Assembly (NCBI GenBank): GCA_023423275.1
Contig: JAFAFW010000018.1
Location: forward strand, 1 to 64,000
Direction of reading: 5' to 3'
From: Pseudomonadota bacterium
GTDB lineage: Bacteria; Pseudomonadota; Alphaproteobacteria; Rhizobiales; Hyphomicrobiaceae
Length of the DNA: 64,000 bases
This document shows, in pieces, positions 1 through 12,744 of this stretch. A program made the translations under genes and the position numbers. Position 1 is the first letter of the stretch. Every line of letters starts with the position of its first letter. A model generated the notes under the pieces. It saw nothing but the letters and a program-made list of their open reading frames with translations, ran no database searches and was not told where the DNA came from.

Positions 1-812
1 TCGACGTACTCGATGTTGGCGGCTCCGCGCAGCGATGCGGCCATTTCCTGAGCCTTGCGGTGGATCATCGAGGCGACGAGCCGCTCCTTGATGGCATCGA
101 AGTCCGGCGGCTTGCGCTCGCGGCGATCCTCGACCTGGATGAGGTGCCAGCCGAATTGGGTCTGGATCGGGGCTGACGTCTCGCCCTTCTTGAGCGTGAA
201 GGCAGCCTCCTCGAACTGAGGCACCATCTGGCCCTTGCCGAAGTAGCCGAGCGTGCCACCTTCGTCCTTTGTGCCAGGATCCTTTGAATTCTCTTTCGCA
301 AGGGCCGCGAAATCGCCGCCCTTGGCGATCTTGTCGGCGATATCCTTGGCCTGCTCTTCGGTCTCGACGAGAATGTGTCGCGCCTTAACTTCTTCCTCTG
401 GTTTCAACTGTTTGACCTGCTCGTCATAGAACGCCTTAGCGTCGGCGTCACTGACGGCGGCCTTGACGGACTTGTCGAAATACGTGTCGCGCAGCGCACG
501 GCGGCGCCAGTATTGCATCCGGTCGTCAAAGGCTGAGCCGGAGCCGAGCTTGTCGCCCTCGGCAGCTTCGGCAAAAAGCTGGTTCTCGATCAGGTATTCC
601 ACCAAGACCCGGCGTTTTGTGGGCTCTGGCAGGGTGCCGAGATCGGACCCGATTTCAGCCTCGGCGAGCTTGACGTCCGCTTCGGTGATCGTCTTGCCAT
701 TCACTTTCGCAACGACGGTCTCCTGCGCGGCGGCAGTCGGCGGCTGGAGAGCTACAACCAAGCCTCCCGCCAGAACTGTGGCCATAATGCCCAGCTTGAG
801 CTTTGCGATCAC
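1..812 (-). CDS. Parvulin-type peptidyl-prolyl cis-trans isomerase, 3' end outside the window
   Basis: The protein reads for 270 residues and runs off the left edge, so its C-terminus is missing. Residues 5-29 are hydrophobic and end in an Ala-rich stretch, consistent with a signal peptide and periplasmic location. Residues about 142-232 form a PpiC/rotamase domain, with ARHILVE at the start, GYFGKGQMVPQFEEAAF in the middle and FGWHLIQVEDR at the end. The family isomerises X-Pro bonds during folding of exported proteins. The start is a GTG at 812-810, chosen because AAGGA lies about nine bases upstream and the signal peptide begins there. It is divergent from secA, a sensible pairing for an export-associated chaperone. 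I cannot tell whether it is a SurA-like or PrsA-like member. Confidence 0.88.
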   Translation of the reverse strand, partial: MIAKLKLGIMATVLAGGLVVALQPPTAAAQETVVAKVNGKTITEADVKLAEAEIGSDLGTLPEPTKRRVLVEYLIENQLFAEAAEGDKLGSGSAFDDRMQYWRRRALRDTYFDKSVKAAVSDADAKAFYDEQVKQLKPEEEVKARHILVETEEQAKDIADKIAKGGDFAALAKENSKDPGTKDEGGTLGYFGKGQMVPQFEEAAFTLKKGETSAPIQTQFGWHLIQVEDRRERKPPDFDAIKERLVASMIHRKAQEMAASLRGAANIEYV

Positions 813-1180
813 GGATGTTGTTCCTTAATTTGGTGACGAACGCATGCATTAACGCGCCAGGGCCTCGGCTCGGCACGAAGGCGGCGATCTCAAGTCGATC
901 CGATGGTTAGACGCCCTTTTTGGCTTTGCCAAGTTAACATTCGGAGAGGTGACGGGATTTTGACGTTCCCACAACTCGCGCAAACTGTCGCGGTCCATTG
1001 ATTGACAACAGCTACATTGACTTCTTATCTCTCCGGCTACGAGCAGTATGCTTAAGCCGCTGCTTGCCCGCTCGCGCCTGTTTGCGCTCCAGCCGAATTG
1101 CTCCACGTGTGCCAGTTCTGGCGCGGACACGTGTGACCGGGCCCGCAAGGCCCACTGATGTCTGCGAGGAATGACACACA
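813..1180. other. Divergent intergenic region between the parvulin gene and secA
   Basis: This 368-base gap separates two divergent genes and must hold both promoters. I see no conserved open frame in it; the frames that cross it have no family features. The only candidate promoter I can point to is the one listed at 1002-1030. Confidence 0.5.
1002..1030 (+). promoter_or_regulatory. Candidate sigma-70 promoter for secA
   Basis: A perfect TTGACA at 1002-1007 is followed after 17 bases by TTATCT at 1025-1030, a weak match to a -10 box. It would leave a leader of about 145 bases before secA. This is an inference from motif matching only. Confidence 0.3.
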
Positions 1181-4000
<2,820 letters not shown>

Positions 4001-4047
4001 GGAAACGCAAGGTACTCAAGATCGGCGTTTGCGTCTTATGAGGGCAC

Positions 4048-5799
4048 GTGCGGATTCTCGGGATTGTCGGGGCAACGCACGACAGTGGACTGGCTATTCT
4101 GCAGGATGGCCTTCCTGAACTCGTGCTGGAAGAAGAGCGCTTCAATCGTGAGAAGCGCACGAAGCGCTTCCCCCGAAAAGCGCTGGAGAAAGTACTGGAT
4201 CTTGAGCGGGTCGAGGGCAGCCACGCGCCGTTCGATCTGATTACCGTGCCGTGGGACATCACCAAGCTGCGCCGCAGCTTCCTTGGGGCGCTGCTCGGGC
4301 GATTTCCGCTCAGTCTCAGCCTGATTCTCGAGAGTTCTCACACCCCCCAGGACAACGATATCGTTTTTCTCAATCGCCGCCTTGCGCGCCGTCTCGAACG
4401 GATCGCCGGGATGAGGCCGCCGCCTCCGATGATCAATGTCGGCCACCATGATGCTCACGCGGCCACGTTCTTCGCTAGCCCGTTCGATGAGGCGGCTGTT
4501 CTGGTGATGGATGGCTTCGGCGATGATGCCTCGACCAGCGCCTATGCCGGATCAGGCAATCGGTTGGAGCGCCTCTGGCACACCGGGATCTTCAACTCGG
4601 TGGGCATGGTCTACACGTTCGTGACCAAATATCTCGGATTCGCCGGTTTTTCCGACGAAGGCAAGGTGATGGCGCTGGCGGCGTACGGCGATGATACCTA
4701 CGTCAAAGCGTTCCGTGATTTGATCAAGCCGACGCCGGATGGCCGCTATAAGGTCAATATGGCCTATTTCAGCTATCCCGCGTTCGGCGAGCTGAGACCA
4801 TTCAAGCGCCGTTTCTTCGACATCTTCGGACCGCCCCGAATGCCGGGCGAGCCGCTGAACGACAGACATCGCGCCGTGGCGCGCGGGCTTCAGGTCGTGA
4901 CGGAAGAGATAGTCTTGCACATCGCGCGGGCACTGCGCGCGCGGTCCCATAAACGCAATCTCGTTCTGAGCGGCGGTGTCGCGCTGAACTGCGTCGCCAA
5001 TGCGCGGGTGCAGGAAGAAGCCGGTTTCGATCGGGTTTGGGTGCCGCCCTGTGCTTCGGATACCGGCGCGCCGCTGGGCAGCACGCTCTGGCACTATCAC
5101 CAGACCCTGGGCCATCCCCGGCGTTTCGAACTCACGCATCCGTACTACGGACCGCTTTATGCCGAGGCCGACCTCAAGGCCGCCCTTGCCGAGGCCAACC
5201 TCCACGCGGAACGGCTGGAGACGCCAGCCTTGCTGGAGCGCGTGGCCCGGGACCTTGCAGCCGGTAAGATCGTCGGCTGGTTTCAGGGGCGTTCGGAAAT
5301 GGGGCCGCGGGCACTTGGCAATCGCTCAATCCTTGCAGATCCGCGCCGTGAGGGCATCAAGGATGCGATCAACGCGCGCATCAAGCATCGCGAGCCCTTC
5401 CGGCCCTTCGCGCCTGCTGTGCTCATCGAACGTGCCGCAGAATTTTTCCATCTGTCGCAGCCCGATCCCTTCATGACCCTGGCGCCGCGCGTTCGGGCTG
5501 AAAAGGTCGATCTCATTCCGGCAGCCGTCCACGTCGACGGCACGGGGCGCATCCAGACTGTCGAGCGCGCGGCAAACCCGCGCTACTACGGCGTGATCGA
5601 GGCTTTTGGGGAGCTGACGGGTGTTCCGGTGCTCTTGAATACGAGTTTCAACCGTCAGGAACCGATCGTGGAGACACCGCAAGAGGCGATCTCCTGTTTC
5701 CTGAGAACGGGCATGGATGTGCTGGTGCTGGGTGATTATTACACGACCGATCGCAACCCGAGCACCGCGCGGCCGGCCGAGACGGAGCTTGCGACTTAG
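4048..5799 (+). CDS. Carbamoyltransferase of the NodU/CmcH/TobZ family
   Basis: Members of this family use carbamoyl phosphate and ATP to place a carbamoyl group on a hydroxyl of a small molecule or sugar. The 583-residue protein shows the Kae1/HypF-like N-terminal fold, with VGHHDAHAA, VLVMDGFGDD and VLSGGVALNCVANARV, and the C-terminal carbamoyltransferase domain with GRSEMGPRALGNRSILADPR, REPFRPFAPAVL and LLNTSFNRQEPIVETP. The start is a GTG at 4048, preceded by GAGGG at 4040-4044; an ATG ten bases earlier is out of frame. It lies close behind secA, but no sugar, Nod-factor or antibiotic genes are near, so its acceptor cannot be inferred. Confidence 0.9.
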   Translation: MRILGIVGATHDSGLAILQDGLPELVLEEERFNREKRTKRFPRKALEKVLDLERVEGSHAPFDLITVPWDITKLRRSFLGALLGRFPLSLSLILESSHTPQDNDIVFLNRRLARRLERIAGMRPPPPMINVGHHDAHAATFFASPFDEAAVLVMDGFGDDASTSAYAGSGNRLERLWHTGIFNSVGMVYTFVTKYLGFAGFSDEGKVMALAAYGDDTYVKAFRDLIKPTPDGRYKVNMAYFSYPAFGELRPFKRRFFDIFGPPRMPGEPLNDRHRAVARGLQVVTEEIVLHIARALRARSHKRNLVLSGGVALNCVANARVQEEAGFDRVWVPPCASDTGAPLGSTLWHYHQTLGHPRRFELTHPYYGPLYAEADLKAALAEANLHAERLETPALLERVARDLAAGKIVGWFQGRSEMGPRALGNRSILADPRREGIKDAINARIKHREPFRPFAPAVLIERAAEFFHLSQPDPFMTLAPRVRAEKVDLIPAAVHVDGTGRIQTVERAANPRYYGVIEAFGELTGVPVLLNTSFNRQEPIVETPQEAISCFLRTGMDVLVLGDYYTTDRNPSTARPAETELAT

Positions 5800-5947
5800 C
5801 TCCTTTTTATCGACTTGAGTTCATGGTTAGGATGACCGCCACCTCCGGGCTGGTTCCATTCGCCGCCCGGTTCGGTCATTGCGCTGGCCGGCATTTGCAC
5901 TAAATTCGAGTTCTAACTGTCCTTCCGATTCAAAAAAGCATCCGCAC

Positions 5948-6760
5948 ATGTCGAACACTGAGCTCAGACACGCCGAAACGAGTGATGGCCGCATCCGCCT
6001 TCATGGGCCGGAAGCGTTCGAGGGCATGCGTAAAGCGGGTCAGCTCGCCGCAGCCGCACTGGACATGCTCGATCCCTATGTGAAGCCAGGCGTCTCGACG
6101 GAGAAGCTCGACGATCTTGCTTTCGAGTTTGCGATGGATCACGGCGCGATCCCCGCGTCGCTGAATTATCGCGGCTACACGAAATCAATCTGCACATCGA
6201 TCAATCATGTTGTGTGCCATGGCATTCCGGGACCGAAGCCGCTGCGTGAAGGCGATATCGTCAACATCGACGTCACGCTGATCGTAGACGGCTGGCACGG
6301 GGACACGAGCCGCATGTTCGCCGTGGGCGAGATCAGCCGCCGCGCGCGACGGTTGATCGACGTGACGTACGAAGCCTTGGTGCGCGGCGTCGCGGTCGTG
6401 AAACCGGGCGCGACGACCGGCGATATCGGTGCGGTCATTCAAAGTTATGCGGAGGGCGAGCGCTGCAGTGTGGTTCGCGATTTTTGCGGCCATGGCCTGG
6501 GGCGTGTATTTCACGACCGCCCGAACATCCTGCATTACGGCATCGCTGGCGAAGGCGCCGTGCTGAGGCCGGGCATGCTGTTCACAATCGAACCCATGAT
6601 CAATCTTGGCCGGCCGCACGTGAAGATCCTGCCGGACGGATGGACAGCGGTCACGCGTGATCGCGAGCTGTCGGCACAGTTCGAGCATTCGGTTGGCGTC
6701 ACCGAAGACGGATGCGAAGTCTTTACATATTCGCCGGCCGGTTTGCACCACCCGGTCTGA
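5948..6760 (+). CDS. map: Type I methionine aminopeptidase
   Basis: The enzyme removes the initiator methionine from nascent proteins whose second residue is small. The metal ligands of the pita-bread fold can be followed: the two Asp in VNIDVTLIVDGWHGDTSRMF, the His in FCGHGLGRVFHD, the Glu in FTIEPMIN and the Glu in AQFEHSVGV, plus the substrate His in NHVVCHGIPG. The reading frame is open upstream to a TTG at 5879, but I chose the ATG at 5948 (270 residues) because similarity to the family begins soon after it. The ribosome site is weak. radC follows about 35 bases later and may be co-transcribed. Confidence 0.96.
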   Translation: MSNTELRHAETSDGRIRLHGPEAFEGMRKAGQLAAAALDMLDPYVKPGVSTEKLDDLAFEFAMDHGAIPASLNYRGYTKSICTSINHVVCHGIPGPKPLREGDIVNIDVTLIVDGWHGDTSRMFAVGEISRRARRLIDVTYEALVRGVAVVKPGATTGDIGAVIQSYAEGERCSVVRDFCGHGLGRVFHDRPNILHYGIAGEGAVLRPGMLFTIEPMINLGRPHVKILPDGWTAVTRDRELSAQFEHSVGVTEDGCEVFTYSPAGLHHPV

Positions 6761-6795
6761 CGTCCGGCGGGTTTGCTGCGGGGGAGGGCAAGCCC

Positions 6796-7533
6796 ATGGC
6801 GGGGGGCAAGGGCGAGCGGGGGCTGGCCGACGCTGCCCAAAGCACGTTGTTCGAGGCAACGGTGCCGAGCCACGCCGGGCATCGCGGTCGTCTTCGCGAT
6901 CGCTTCATGATGGGTGGCGCGGACGCCCTGCCGGACTACGAACTGCTCGAACTGGTGTTGTTCCGGGCCCTTCCGCGACGCGATACCAAGGATCTTGCCA
7001 AGCGGCTCATCGCACGGTTCGGCAGCTTTGCCGAGGTGATCAACGCGCCCGAATCCAGGCTTGCCGAGGTCAAGGACGTCGGCCAATCGGTCATTACCGA
7101 GCTGAAGCTGATCCGCGCGGCGGCGCTGCGGCTGATGCGCGGCGAGATCATGCAACGGCCCGCGCTGTCGTCGTGGACCCAGGTTCTCGACTACTGTCGC
7201 GCCGCCATGGGGTTCGAAACGCGGGAGCAGTTCCGCATTCTGTTTCTCGACAAGAAGAACCAGCTCGTTGCCGACGAGGTGCAGCAGGAAGGCACAGTCG
7301 ACCATACGCCGGTCTATGTGCGTGAAGTCGTCAAGCGGGCGTTGGAGCTGTCGGCGACGGCCATCATACTGGTCCACAATCATCCATCCGGCGATCCGAT
7401 GCCGTCGCGGGCGGACATCGAGATGACCAGGCAGATCGTCGATGCCGCGAAACCGTTGGGCGTGCTGGTGCATGACCACATCATCGTTGGCCGCAACGGC
7501 CATGCCAGCCTGAAAGCCTTGCGCTTGATGTAG
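6796..7533 (+). CDS. radC: RadC-family JAB/MPN domain protein
   Basis: RadC (YeeS/UPF0758) proteins have an N-terminal helix-hairpin-helix region and a C-terminal JAB1/MPN metalloprotease-like domain. Here the first half contains DYELLELVLF and LAEVKDVG, and the second half holds the metal-binding JAMM pattern in VHNHPSGDPMPSRADIEMT. Older literature linked it to DNA repair, but the function is unsettled. The frame opens at 6712 inside map, yet the ATG at 6796 is preferred because GGGGAGGG lies at 6781-6788; this gives 245 residues. Confidence 0.93.
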   Translation: MAGGKGERGLADAAQSTLFEATVPSHAGHRGRLRDRFMMGGADALPDYELLELVLFRALPRRDTKDLAKRLIARFGSFAEVINAPESRLAEVKDVGQSVITELKLIRAAALRLMRGEIMQRPALSSWTQVLDYCRAAMGFETREQFRILFLDKKNQLVADEVQQEGTVDHTPVYVREVVKRALELSATAIILVHNHPSGDPMPSRADIEMTRQIVDAAKPLGVLVHDHIIVGRNGHASLKALRLM

Positions 7534-7594
7534 ATCGACGGGCGTATGATATCCTCTGACAGACAGGCAATCCGCCGGTTTCTTGGAGATTGTA

Positions 7595-8281
7595 GTGGTC
7601 ATTCTTCTGATTGTTCTGGCGTTCTTTTTCGCGCTCGCGCTGCTGCCGCAGATGTGGGTGAAGCGCGTGATCGAGCTGCACTCCAAGGATCGGCCGGACT
7701 TTCCCGGGACCGGTGGTGAATTCGCGCGCCATCTGCTTGATCGGCTCGGGCTCCATGGCGTTAAGGTCGAGGAGACCAAGCAGGGTGATCATTATGATCC
7801 CGAGTCCAAGACCGTCCGCCTGCTGCCCGGACATCTGCGCGGGCGCTCGCTGTCGGCCGTCGTGATCGCTGCACATGAAGTCGGTCACGCCATTCAGGAC
7901 GCCGCGGACTATGCACCGCTCAAGGCGCGCACGCGTCTGGCGAAGCAGGCGCAACGGATCGAGACGTTCGGATCGGTCGTGATGCTGGCGGCGCCTGTCC
8001 TGATGATCCTCGCCAAGTCGCCGCACATTCTGCTGCTGCAAGCCGTGGCCGGTATGCTGATCCTGTCGATGACGATCCTGATGCACGCCTCGACGTTGCC
8101 CGTGGAGTATGACGCCAGTTTCCGCCGTGCCCTGCCGGTGCTGAAGGAGGGTGGCTATATCGCCGCCAAGGACATGGGTGCCGCCCGTCAGATTCTGCGG
8201 GCTGCCGCCTTCACGTATGTGGCCGCCGCCGCGATGAGCCTGTTCAACGTGATGCGCTGGCTCCGGGTTCTCCGGATATAG
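7595..8281 (+). CDS. Membrane zinc metallopeptidase (YugP-like, Zn_peptidase_2)
   Basis: The 228-residue protein starts with a hydrophobic helix, carries the zinc-binding motif HEVGH within IAAHEVGHAIQD, and has two or three further hydrophobic segments in its second half. This is the pattern of the YugP-like neutral zinc metallopeptidases, whose substrates are unknown. The frame opens with TTG at 7583, but the GTG at 7595 is preferred because GGAG at 7586-7589 sits a few bases before it. The stop lies six bases from the end of the convergent phaZ gene. Confidence 0.85.
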   Translation: MVILLIVLAFFFALALLPQMWVKRVIELHSKDRPDFPGTGGEFARHLLDRLGLHGVKVEETKQGDHYDPESKTVRLLPGHLRGRSLSAVVIAAHEVGHAIQDAADYAPLKARTRLAKQAQRIETFGSVVMLAAPVLMILAKSPHILLLQAVAGMLILSMTILMHASTLPVEYDASFRRALPVLKEGGYIAAKDMGAARQILRAAAFTYVAAAAMSLFNVMRWLRVLRI

Positions 8282-8286
8282 ATGGC

Positions 8287-9501
8287 CTATTCCATCGCCA
8301 GGATCATGTTGCGTACGACGGGATAGATTTCCTTTTCCCAGCGCTTGCCGCTGAACACGCCATAGTGGCCGACGTTGGCCTGCAGGTGATGGCGCTTCAG
8401 ATGTGGGCGCAGTGACCGGCAGAGATCATGGGCGGCCGACGTCTGGCCGAGGGCACAGATGTCGTCGCGGCCGCCTTCGACCGTCAGCAGCGCGGTATTG
8501 CGGATAAAGCCAGGATCCACAACGCGGCCGCGATAGGTGAAGCTGCCTGTTGCCAGGTTCGCGCGCTGGAACACCTGATCGATGGTCTCGATGTAGAATT
8601 CTTCCGTCATGTCGAGGACGGCAAAATACTCATCGTAGAAGGATTTGATTTTCTCGGCTTCCGCGATCTCGCCGGCGACGAGATGGTCGTAGAGCTTACG
8701 GTGCGCGTTGTTGTGGCGCTCCATGTTCATGCTCATGAAGGCGACAAGCTGCAGGAACCCGGGGTAGACCTTTCTTCCGGCACCGGCATAGCGCGACGGA
8801 ACGCGTGTGATCACGGAATTCTCGAACCACGAGAGCGGATTGCCGGTTGCGAACTCGTTCACGCCTGTCGGGCTTTCCCGCGGGTCGATCGGCCCGGCCA
8901 TCAACGTCATCGTGCGCGGAACCAGCGGATGCTTATCCTCGGACATGATCGAGACGGCTGCGAGGACCTGGACGCAGGGCTGGCAGACCGACAGGACGTG
9001 GGCGCGGGTTCCGAGCTGTTCCAGGAACCGGATGACGTAGTCGGTATAATCCTCGATCCCGAAGTGGCCGGCTTCGAGCGGCACATCGCGGGCGTTGGCC
9101 CAGTCGGTGATGTAGACGTCGTGGTCCTGCAGGAGAGTCGCCACTGTGCCACGCAGCAATGTTGCAAAATGGCCGGACAGTGGCGCAACGACGAGGACTT
9201 TCGGCTGCGGTGTGTCGATGTCCTTGGCGAAATGCAGCAGCTTGCCGAATGGCAGGTCCAGCGTGATCTCTTCCGTCACGGGCACATCGCGATTGCCGAC
9301 GCGCGCGGTCGTGATATCGAAGGCGGGCCGCGTATGGCTTAGTTCGAAACGGGAAATCAGATCCAGTGCGGCCGCGAAGCGCTTGCTGGATTTGTCGGTA
9401 AAGGCGGCAAAATGCGTGTCCATCATGAGGCGCGTCCAACGCGCCGCGAGGCGCATCGGGGCCATGACGTCATCCTGCCACTGGTAGGTGTAGTAGAGCA
9501 T
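8287..9501 (-). CDS. phaZ: Intracellular polyhydroxyalkanoate depolymerase
   Basis: This enzyme hydrolyses stored native PHB/PHA granules to hydroxyacyl units. The 404-residue alpha/beta-hydrolase matches the PhaZ1 type, which uses a cysteine nucleophile: SVCQPCVQVL at residues 171-180 holds the candidate Cys173/Cys176. An Asp lies in GGRDDICALGQ and the catalytic His in NVGHYGVFSGKRW near the C-terminus. There is no signal peptide, as expected for a cytoplasmic granule enzyme. It stands alone; no phaA, phaB, phaC or phasin gene is in the window. TGC-rich inverted repeats lie directly upstream (9518-9593) and may be its operator. Confidence 0.94.
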   Translation of the reverse strand: MLYYTYQWQDDVMAPMRLAARWTRLMMDTHFAAFTDKSSKRFAAALDLISRFELSHTRPAFDITTARVGNRDVPVTEEITLDLPFGKLLHFAKDIDTPQPKVLVVAPLSGHFATLLRGTVATLLQDHDVYITDWANARDVPLEAGHFGIEDYTDYVIRFLEQLGTRAHVLSVCQPCVQVLAAVSIMSEDKHPLVPRTMTLMAGPIDPRESPTGVNEFATGNPLSWFENSVITRVPSRYAGAGRKVYPGFLQLVAFMSMNMERHNNAHRKLYDHLVAGEIAEAEKIKSFYDEYFAVLDMTEEFYIETIDQVFQRANLATGSFTYRGRVVDPGFIRNTALLTVEGGRDDICALGQTSAAHDLCRSLRPHLKRHHLQANVGHYGVFSGKRWEKEIYPVVRNMILAME

Positions 9502-9517
9502 CGGTCAGGATCACCCC

Positions 9518-9538
9518 TGTTGCAGGCTTGCAGCAACA
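9518..9538. promoter_or_regulatory. TGC-rich inverted repeat upstream of phaZ
   Basis: TGTTGC at 9518-9523 is mirrored by GCAACA at 9533-9538, seventeen bases from the phaZ start codon. PhaR-type PHB regulators are reported to bind TGC-rich DNA, so this is a plausible operator. The assignment is inference. Confidence 0.35.
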
Positions 9539-9560
9539 CACAAAGCTAGTGCAAACTGTT

Positions 9561-9593
9561 TTGCGATGCGAGAAAATTGTTGCTGCATCGCAA
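9561..9593. promoter_or_regulatory. Nine-base inverted repeat between phaZ and the GST gene
   Basis: TTGCGATGC at 9561-9569 is an exact inverse of GCATCGCAA at 9585-9593, with 15 bases between. It lies in the divergent gap, 18 bases before the GST start. It may be a second PhaR-type site or an operator for the GST gene. Confidence 0.4.
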
Positions 9594-9610
9594 TGTTAAG
9601 GTGATTCCGA

Positions 9611-10267
9611 ATGTCGCGCGCGGTATTGACGATTTCCTCCAAGAATTATTCGTCCTGGTCGCTTCGCGGCTGGCTGCTCTGCCGCATGGCGGGCTTGGAC
9701 GTCGAGGAGCAGCGGGTCGATATCGACGATCCGGAGGCGCGCCAGGAGCTGCTGTTGCTGTCGCCATCAGTTCTGGTGCCGCGGCTCGTTCACGATGGCG
9801 TGACCGTGTGGGATACGCTGGCAATCGCCGAATATCTCGCCGAGGTGATGCCCGACGCCGGGCTCCTGCCCAAGGATCGGGTCGCCAGGGCGCATTGCCG
9901 CGCGGTTTCGGGCGAGATGCACTCAGGCTTCTACAACTTGCGCTCCGCGCTGCCGATGAACCTCAAGGCGCGTCACAAGGCGTTCAAGATCTTCTCAGGC
10001 GCACGGCCGGATGTGGAGCGTATCCGCACGATCTGGACCGAATGTCTGGAGACGTATGGCGGGCCCTACCTGTTCGGGTCGACCCTCAGTATCGCAGACG
10101 CCATGTACGCGCCGGTCTGCACGCGGTTCCGCACCTACGCGGTCGAACTCGATCCTCTGCTGGAAGCCTATTGCGAGCAGATTTTCGAGTGGCCCCTGAT
10201 GCAGGAATGGACCAGCGCGGCCCTTGAGGAGCCTGATGAGATCATCGAACTGGAAGTCGAGTTCTAA
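9611..10267 (+). CDS. Glutathione S-transferase family protein
   Basis: The 218-residue protein has an N-terminal thioredoxin-like GST domain beginning ISSKNYSSWSLRGWLL, where the Ser/Tyr cluster supplies the usual glutathione-activating residue. LVPRLVHDGVTVWDTLAIAEYLAE carries the cis-Pro and the glutathione-gamma-Glu contact. The C-terminal helical domain includes YLFGSTLSIADAMYAPV. Such proteins conjugate or reduce electrophiles with glutathione; the substrate is unknown. It is divergent from phaZ and precedes the cation transporter by about 120 bases. Confidence 0.9.
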   Translation: MSRAVLTISSKNYSSWSLRGWLLCRMAGLDVEEQRVDIDDPEARQELLLLSPSVLVPRLVHDGVTVWDTLAIAEYLAEVMPDAGLLPKDRVARAHCRAVSGEMHSGFYNLRSALPMNLKARHKAFKIFSGARPDVERIRTIWTECLETYGGPYLFGSTLSIADAMYAPVCTRFRTYAVELDPLLEAYCEQIFEWPLMQEWTSAALEEPDEIIELEVEF

Positions 10268-10387
10268 ACTCTTCCCCAGGTGCGGCACTGCGTTCGCAGT
10301 GCGTGTTTGATCTGGCGCCGTTCGCGTGGCAGACAGCAGGTCCTCCGCGGAGGCGGCGAGCGAACGGCTGAAAGCATACGTATCATC

Positions 10388-11287
10388 GTGCTGTCTGGAT
10401 TGGATAAAGTGAGCCGCCTGGCGGCCTTCAGCATCGTCGTTGCGCTCATTGTGATGGCGATCAAGTACGTCGCGTACCTGCTGACGGGCAGCGTGGCGCT
10501 GTACTCGGACGCGCTGGAAAGCATCGTCAATGTTATTACGGCGGTGGCTGCGCTGATCGCCGTTCGCGTTTCCGCCCAGCCAGCTGACCGCAATCATCCG
10601 TTCGGACACCACAAGGCCGAATACTTTTCCGCGGGTCTTGAAGGTGCGCTGATCGTCATCGCGGCGATCCTTATCCTTCAGCAAGCCTATGACGCCTGGC
10701 AAACGCCCCGCACCTTGACGACGCCGATCATCGGTATCGCGATCAATGCGGTCGCTGGTGTCATCAATGCCGCGTGGGCCTGGCATCTTCTGCGCCGGGG
10801 TCGTGCCTGGAGATCGCCGGCGATCAGCGCAGACGGCTGGCACCTGCTCACGGACGTGGCGACCTCGGTCGGTGTGCTCGTTGGGTTGCTGCTCGCTGTC
10901 GCGACGGGATGGTATTTCCTCGATCCGCTGCTTGCGGCGGTGGTCGCGGTTCACATCCTATGGGTCGGATGGCGGCTGACTTCGCAGTCGATGAGCGGAC
11001 TGATGGATGAGGCCGTCAATACAGAGGTGCTCGCCCAGATCCGCAAGGTGATCGCTTCGAATGCGTCCGGCGCCCTTCAGATTCACGATCTCAGGACCCG
11101 CATTGCGGGCCGCGCGACCTTCATCGAGTTCCATCTCGTCGTGCCTGGACGCATGTCCGTCGAGGAGGCGCACGATATCTGCGACCGGCTCGAGGTCGCC
11201 CTGGGAGACGCCATCGACGGCGCCGAGGTCCATATTCACGTCGAGCCGGAAGGCGAGGCGAAAACCAAAGGCGCGCTGAAGCTGTAA
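10388..11287 (+). CDS. Cation diffusion facilitator family transporter
   Basis: CDF proteins export divalent metals such as zinc, iron or manganese from the cytoplasm in exchange for protons. The membrane part holds the metal-site signature SDALESIVN in the second helix and the conserved loop RNHPFGHHKAEYFSAG. A further site lies in SADGWHLLTDVATS. The C-terminal cytoplasmic domain ends with a His-containing VHIHVEPEGE. I placed the start at the GTG at 10388 (299 residues); the frame is open from 10280, and a GTG at 10409 is also possible. The stop is three bases from the convergent rimO end. Confidence 0.92.
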   Translation: MLSGLDKVSRLAAFSIVVALIVMAIKYVAYLLTGSVALYSDALESIVNVITAVAALIAVRVSAQPADRNHPFGHHKAEYFSAGLEGALIVIAAILILQQAYDAWQTPRTLTTPIIGIAINAVAGVINAAWAWHLLRRGRAWRSPAISADGWHLLTDVATSVGVLVGLLLAVATGWYFLDPLLAAVVAVHILWVGWRLTSQSMSGLMDEAVNTEVLAQIRKVIASNASGALQIHDLRTRIAGRATFIEFHLVVPGRMSVEEAHDICDRLEVALGDAIDGAEVHIHVEPEGEAKTKGALKL

Positions 11288-11290
11288 CGC

Positions 11291-12685
<1,395 letters not shown>

Positions 12686-12744
12686 GGCGGCATGTAGCCT
12701 TACGCCGGAGCCGGACGCAACTGCCGTTCTGAACCGTGGGGCGC

